This document shows positions 6,113-9,359 of a stretch of 9,359 bases of DNA, in pieces (positions within the stretch are counted from its first letter, which is position 1; the number at the start of each line of letters is the position of its first letter). The notes beneath the pieces were generated by a model. It was not told where the DNA came from, did not search any database, and was given only the letters and a program-made list of their open reading frames with translations. Origin of the DNA: an uncultured Eubacteriales bacterium (GTDB taxonomy: Bacteria; Bacillota; Clostridia; Oscillospirales; Acutalibacteraceae); contig ONSE01000237.1 in NCBI GenBank assembly GCA_900320415.1, positions 1 to 9,359 of the forward strand, read 5' to 3'. A program made the position numbers and the translations under genes.

Positions 6113-6478
6113 TTGGAAGAACAGTACGATACAATTATCTATGACGAAAACTGGCAGGATGTGACACAGCCGGAATATCCCGTTTTTCGGGAGGCGGGAG
6201 AGGAGCTTTCCGAGGAGCATACCCGGAAAGCTCCGAAACCTATGAACCCTCCCGGGCAGCTTGTGCTTACGCTGCAGCTGATCGTCTGTCTGGTTCTTGG
6301 ACTCTGCGCCCTTGTGCTGAAGGGAGCCGGGGGAGAGGTTTACGCGGCGGTGAGGGAATGGTACTATACAAATCTCAGCCATTCCGCAATCCTTGACACA
6401 GAAAAACCGATTGATTTTGACGCGCTCCTGCGCAAGGCAACGCCCGATGAAATTCAAGCTGTTCCGGACGAAAATTGA
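6113..6478 (+). CDS. Small single-pass membrane protein in the spoIVFA position
   Basis: I start this gene at TTG 6113 because AGGTGA (6102-6107) lies five bases upstream and the upstream part of the frame lies inside the MATE gene. The 121-residue product has an acidic cytoplasmic N-terminus (1-38), a basic-proline patch RKAPKPMNPP (38-47), one helix at about 49-69, and an extracytoplasmic tail of about 50 residues with EVYAAVREWYYTNLSHS (75-91). It sits directly before a SpoIVFB-like protease and overlaps it by 32 bases. In spore-forming Firmicutes that place is held by SpoIVFA, a single-pass protein with a C-terminal LytM/M23 domain that restrains SpoIVFB. No such domain is present here, and the stop falls where it would begin. 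It may be a reduced SpoIVFA or an unrelated small partner. The topology is well supported; the relationship is inference from position. Confidence 0.75.
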   Translation: MEEQYDTIIYDENWQDVTQPEYPVFREAGEELSEEHTRKAPKPMNPPGQLVLTLQLIVCLVLGLCALVLKGAGGEVYAAVREWYYTNLSHSAILDTEKPIDFDALLRKATPDEIQAVPDEN

Positions 6479-7055
6479 GATTTCCTATCTGCTCCTTTGT
6501 CTTGCTGCCGCTGCCGTGATTCTTGATGTGTTTCAGGGCTTTCTGTTTTGTGTGATGGCTGTTGTTATCCACGAATCGGGACATTTGCTGATGATGAAAC
6601 GGCTGGGATATTTCCCGGACGTGATCAGAGTATCGTTGTTTGAAATCTGCATTCTCGACGGTTCCCGACATAAAAGGACGGAGAGAGAGAATATTTTAAT
6701 TATTTTTTTTGGTCCCGCGGCGAATTTTATTTGTTTTCTGTCAGCTTTTCTGTTATACTGGTTAGGGGTGGAGCAGACCATGCCTTTCGCTGCGGCAAAT
6801 CTTTCGGTAGGGCTGTTTAATCTTTTGCCCGTTATGTCGTTGGACGGCGGACAGCTTCTATACATTTTACTGTGCAAACATCTTTCTCAGGAGCGGGCGG
6901 AGAAGTATGTTTACCGTGTCGCTTTTGTTTTGCTTTTTCCGCTCGCGGCGGCAGGCTTTCTCATTTTGTTTCATTCTCATTACAATTTTTCTCTTCTCTG
7001 CGTATGCGCTTATCTTATTCTTTCTTTGCTTACACAACAGGAGAGATATTACTGA
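6447..7055 (+). CDS. M50 site-2-type intramembrane metalloprotease, SpoIVFB-like
   Basis: The 202-residue product carries the zinc-binding HESGH motif (residues 42-46) in its second helix, GPAAN (89-93) and the second metal-ligand region NLLPVMSLDGG (125-135, ligand D133). All are arranged as in site-2 proteases. It has about five or six hydrophobic helices and no PDZ or CBS domain, so it belongs to the minimal SpoIVFB-like group, although it is shorter than Bacillus SpoIVFB because it lacks the C-terminal extension. In sporulating bacteria SpoIVFB cleaves pro-sigma-K in the mother cell. That substrate is not visible here, so the role is proposed from family and gene order. I prefer ATG 6447 over 6393 because the following residues (MKFKLFRTKIEISY) match the usual short N-terminus. 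Only a weak AAGG lies ahead (6434-6437), which suggests coupling to the overlapping upstream gene. Confidence 0.88.
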   Translation: MKFKLFRTKIEISYLLLCLAAAAVILDVFQGFLFCVMAVVIHESGHLLMMKRLGYFPDVIRVSLFEICILDGSRHKRTERENILIIFFGPAANFICFLSAFLLYWLGVEQTMPFAAANLSVGLFNLLPVMSLDGGQLLYILLCKHLSQERAEKYVYRVAFVLLFPLAAAGFLILFHSHYNFSLLCVCAYLILSLLTQQERYY

Positions 7056-7067
7056 CGGAGGTAATCT

Positions 7068-8924
7068 ATGGTCAGCAAGGAAGTCGAACAGCTCCTCTTG
7101 AAGGTTCAGAAGCCGGGACGCTATGTCGGCGGTGAACTCAACGAGGTCATTAAAGATAAAAAACAGGTTGATGTGCGGTTTGCGTTTTGTTTTCCCGACA
7201 CCTATGAGGTGGGAATGTCGCACCTCGGTATGAAGATCCTCTACAGCCTGTTTAATCAGGTGGAATATATTTGGTGTGAAAGAGTATTCGCCCCTTGGGT
7301 GGATATGGAAGAGCTGATGCGTGAGCATCATATTCCGCTCTACGCTTTGGAAAGCGGCGACCCTGTTTCGGATTTTGATTTTATTGGATTTACATTGCAG
7401 TACGAGCTGAGCTTCACCAATATGCTGAATATGCTCCGTCTCAGCAATATTCCCATCAGGTCTGCCGACAGGACCGAGCTGAAAAATATTGTCGTCGCGG
7501 GCGGTCCCTGTGCCTGCAATCCCGAGCCTGTTGCTGACTTTGTTGATCTATTCTTTATCGGCGAGGGAGAAGAGGTTGATCTCGAGGTGATGGAGCTGTT
7601 TCGCCAATGCAGGGCGGAGGGGAAGAGCAAGCGGGAATTCCTCGAGCTCTGTGCCCGGATCGAGGGCGTATATGTCCCTTCTCTCTATGAGGTCACGTAC
7701 CATGAGGACGGCACCATCAAAAGCTTTGCTCCCAAGGGAACTGCGCCTGCCGTGATCCACAAACGTTTGATGAAAAAGATGGATGAGTCCTATTATCCCG
7801 ACAATTTTGTCGTGCCGTTGGTGGAGATCGTCCATGACCGTGCGGTGCAGGAGATTTTTCGCGGCTGTATCCGCGGATGCCGTTTTTGTCAGGCGGGATT
7901 TTTGTACCGTCCTGTCCGTGAAAAATCGCCTGAGGTGATCAACGCGCAATGCAGGGCACTGTGCGAGAATACCGGTTATGACGAGGTTTCTCTTTCCTCG
8001 CTCAGCTCCAGTGACTACAGCAGAATTGTTCCGCTGCTCGAGCTTCTCACAGACTGGTGCAAGGAAGAGAAGGTCAGCATTTCCCTTCCCTCGCTGCGCG
8101 TAGACGGATTTACCGACGAGATCATGAATAAGATAAAAACAGTGCGCAAAAGCGGTCTGACGTTCGCTCCCGAGGCAGGAAGTCAGCGTATGCGCGATGT
8201 TATCAATAAGAATGTGCGCCACGACGAGCTGATGCAGACCTGTGCGACCGCATTCGCGGGAGGATGGACAACCGTCAAGCTTTATTTCATGATCGGATTG
8301 CCCACAGAGACAATGGAGGATGTTGCCGCTATCGCGCAGCTCGGTCAGTCTGTGGTGGATACTTACTATCAGACTCCTGACCGCCCGAAGGGGAAATCGG
8401 TGCGCGTCACTGTTTCCGCGTCGTCCTTTGTTCCCAAGCCTTTTACACCGTTTCAATGGGAACCTCAGGATACGATTCCCGTCCTGCATGAAAAGCAGGC
8501 GCACATCAAGGAGAGCATCACCACCAAAAAAATCAGCTTTAACTATCACGACGCGGACACCAGCTTTTTGGAAGCTGTGTTCGCCCGGGGCGACAGAAAG
8601 CTCTGCAGAGCGCTGGAGCTTGCCTGTGAGCGAGGCTTTCACTTTGACGGCTGGAATGATTGCTTCAGTCTGGAAAAATGGATGGAGATATTTGAGGAGT
8701 GCGGGATAGATCCCGCGTTTTATGCGAATCGCCGCCGCTCCTTTGATGAAATACTGCCGTGGGATCATCTCGACTACGGTGTGACGAAGGCGTTCCTGCG
8801 TAAGGAATGTGAAAAGGCATATGAAAGCACCACTACACCGCACTGCCGTCTGCAATGCAGCGGATGCGGAGCGGCAAAGTACGGGGAGGGAGTTTGTTTT
8901 GAGAAACGTCAGAATCTGGTTTAA
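7068..8924 (+). CDS. B12-binding-domain-type radical SAM protein, TIGR03960 family
   Basis: The 618-residue product matches the TIGR03960 radical SAM proteins. An N-terminal cobalamin-binding-like Rossmann domain (about 30-190) contains FPDTYEVGMSHLG (42-54) and VVAGGPCACNPEP (142-154). The radical SAM core follows with the CX3CX2C cluster motif at C267, C271 and C274 (GCIRGCRFCQAG). The GEGEE turn (165-169) and the core segment FAPEAGSQRMRDVINK are also visible. A C-terminal segment holds four more cysteines (C593, C597, C600, C610). The reaction is unknown for the family. A very strong ribosome binding site, GGAGGT (7057-7062), is five bases before the ATG, in a 12-base gap after the protease gene. 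The family is characteristically followed by DUF2344, as here, with a 26-base overlap. In Clostridia the pair commonly precedes rng, rplU and rpmA, hinting at a ribosome- or RNA-related job; that is inference. Confidence 0.93.
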   Translation: MVSKEVEQLLLKVQKPGRYVGGELNEVIKDKKQVDVRFAFCFPDTYEVGMSHLGMKILYSLFNQVEYIWCERVFAPWVDMEELMREHHIPLYALESGDPVSDFDFIGFTLQYELSFTNMLNMLRLSNIPIRSADRTELKNIVVAGGPCACNPEPVADFVDLFFIGEGEEVDLEVMELFRQCRAEGKSKREFLELCARIEGVYVPSLYEVTYHEDGTIKSFAPKGTAPAVIHKRLMKKMDESYYPDNFVVPLVEIVHDRAVQEIFRGCIRGCRFCQAGFLYRPVREKSPEVINAQCRALCENTGYDEVSLSSLSSSDYSRIVPLLELLTDWCKEEKVSISLPSLRVDGFTDEIMNKIKTVRKSGLTFAPEAGSQRMRDVINKNVRHDELMQTCATAFAGGWTTVKLYFMIGLPTETMEDVAAIAQLGQSVVDTYYQTPDRPKGKSVRVTVSASSFVPKPFTPFQWEPQDTIPVLHEKQAHIKESITTKKISFNYHDADTSFLEAVFARGDRKLCRALELACERGFHFDGWNDCFSLEKWMEIFEECGIDPAFYANRRRSFDEILPWDHLDYGVTKAFLRKECEKAYESTTTPHCRLQCSGCGAAKYGEGVCFEKRQNLV

Positions 8925-9359
8925 GAAGGACTATGAGTGCCGCTACATCTCTCACCTTGATCTCAATCGTACCATGCTCCGCGCGCTGCACAAGAGCAAG
9001 CTTCCCATCTGGCACACGGAGGGATTTAATCCTCATCCCTTTGCGACCTTTCCTTTGCCGCTGTCTCTCGGTTTCCGCGGTATCAACGAGTGCATGGATG
9101 TCAAGCTCGAGGATGACAGTTTTTCACTTGCGGAAATCCCGGACAGGCTCAATGCCTGCCTGCCTCGCGGCCTTCGCGTGTTTGATGCCACTGAGGCTAT
9201 GATGAAAGCAGGCAAGGTTGCCTATGCCGCTTTTACCGTTCGGATCGGTAATGATAAGATCCCCTCTTCCAAAATCTGCGCGCAGCTGAAGGAGCTGCTG
9301 GAACAGGAATCCATTCCGATGGAAAAACGTTCCAAAAAGGGAATCAGGACGATCGATAT
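8899..9359 (+). CDS. DUF2344 (TIGR03936) protein, 5' part only
   Basis: The gene starts at TTG 8899, preceded at eight bases by GGAGGG (8885-8890) inside the end of the radical SAM gene. It runs open to the window edge (153 codons seen; the 3' end is missing). The N-terminus has the family features: a short beta-strand start (RNVRIWFKKDYECRYISHLD), the helix with DLNRTMLRALHKSKLP, then HTEGFNPHP and FPLPLSLGFRG. Family proteins are usually over 200 residues, so roughly the last third is outside the window. The protein is uncharacterised. It is almost always encoded beside, or fused to, the TIGR03960 radical SAM protein, which suggests the two act together. The overlap of 26 bases with the upstream gene and the weak TTG start fit coupled translation. 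No ATG lies near the conserved start, so TTG is the best choice. Confidence 0.88.
   Translation, partial: MRNVRIWFKKDYECRYISHLDLNRTMLRALHKSKLPIWHTEGFNPHPFATFPLPLSLGFRGINECMDVKLEDDSFSLAEIPDRLNACLPRGLRVFDATEAMMKAGKVAYAAFTVRIGNDKIPSSKICAQLKELLEQESIPMEKRSKKGIRTID

Noticed and set aside
6086..6113. GCATATAT and GATACTTT resembling a sigma-E promoter ahead of the SpoIVFA-position gene
   Set aside because: Spacing is only 12 bases, the -10 match is partial, and transcription would start downstream of the TTG start codon.
7548..8855. Long open frame (435 codons) on the minus strand opposite the radical SAM gene
   Set aside because: It is fully antisense to a gene with clear family motifs, its translation shows no domain, and it follows from the codon bias of the plus-strand gene.
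1..9359. CRISPR arrays, tRNA/rRNA genes, phage, toxin-antitoxin or defence genes
   Set aside because: I saw no regularly spaced repeats, cloverleaf sequences or recognisable proteins of these classes on either strand.

Overview
The window looks like ordinary chromosome from a low-to-mid GC anaerobic Firmicute, most likely a Ruminococcus-like member of the Clostridia (Oscillospiraceae/Ruminococcaceae). This rests on the gene families, strong AGGAGG-type ribosome binding sites, TTG starts, and a gene order (site-2 protease, then radical SAM protein, then DUF2344) that in Clostridia usually leads into the rng/rplU/rpmA region. The species assignment is inference; no rRNA or other marker is present.

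Left part (1-3990). A plus-strand gene for a small four-helix membrane protein of unknown function converges on a minus-strand block. Read in its own direction, that block is a small integral membrane protein of the PF06695 'small multidrug export' family with its own promoter, then a HI0933-type flavoprotein, then a COG2509 FAD-dependent dehydrogenase. The two flavoprotein genes overlap by four bases (ATGA) and are probably translationally coupled. A hairpin with U-tracts on both strands ends the convergent pair; its 5' arm on the minus strand encodes the last residues of the dehydrogenase, and the stop codon lies in its loop.

Middle (3902-4230). This is the only non-coding stretch over 300 bases. 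It holds two divergent promoters and a roughly 161-bp foldback element. The element has 29-bp imperfect terminal inverted repeats and is flanked by a 4-bp direct repeat (ACAA): a MITE-like insertion. It sits exactly between the -10 box of the plus-strand promoter and the ribosome binding site of the next gene.

Right part (4231-9359). All genes are on the plus strand and tightly packed: a VanZ-family membrane protein overlapping a MATE-family exporter (ATGA), then a small single-pass membrane protein with a TTG start whose ribosome binding site is buried in a hairpin, a SpoIVFB-like M50 intramembrane protease, a TIGR03960-type radical SAM protein, and the first 153 codons of its usual partner DUF2344. 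The single-pass protein occupies the position where spore-formers carry spoIVFA, the regulator of the protease, but it has no LytM/M23 domain.

I see no phage, CRISPR, defence or biosynthetic system. Most content is core or housekeeping. The notable items are the foldback element remodelling an operon leader, the reduced SpoIVFA-position protein with an occluded start, and the stop codon placed inside a terminator loop.
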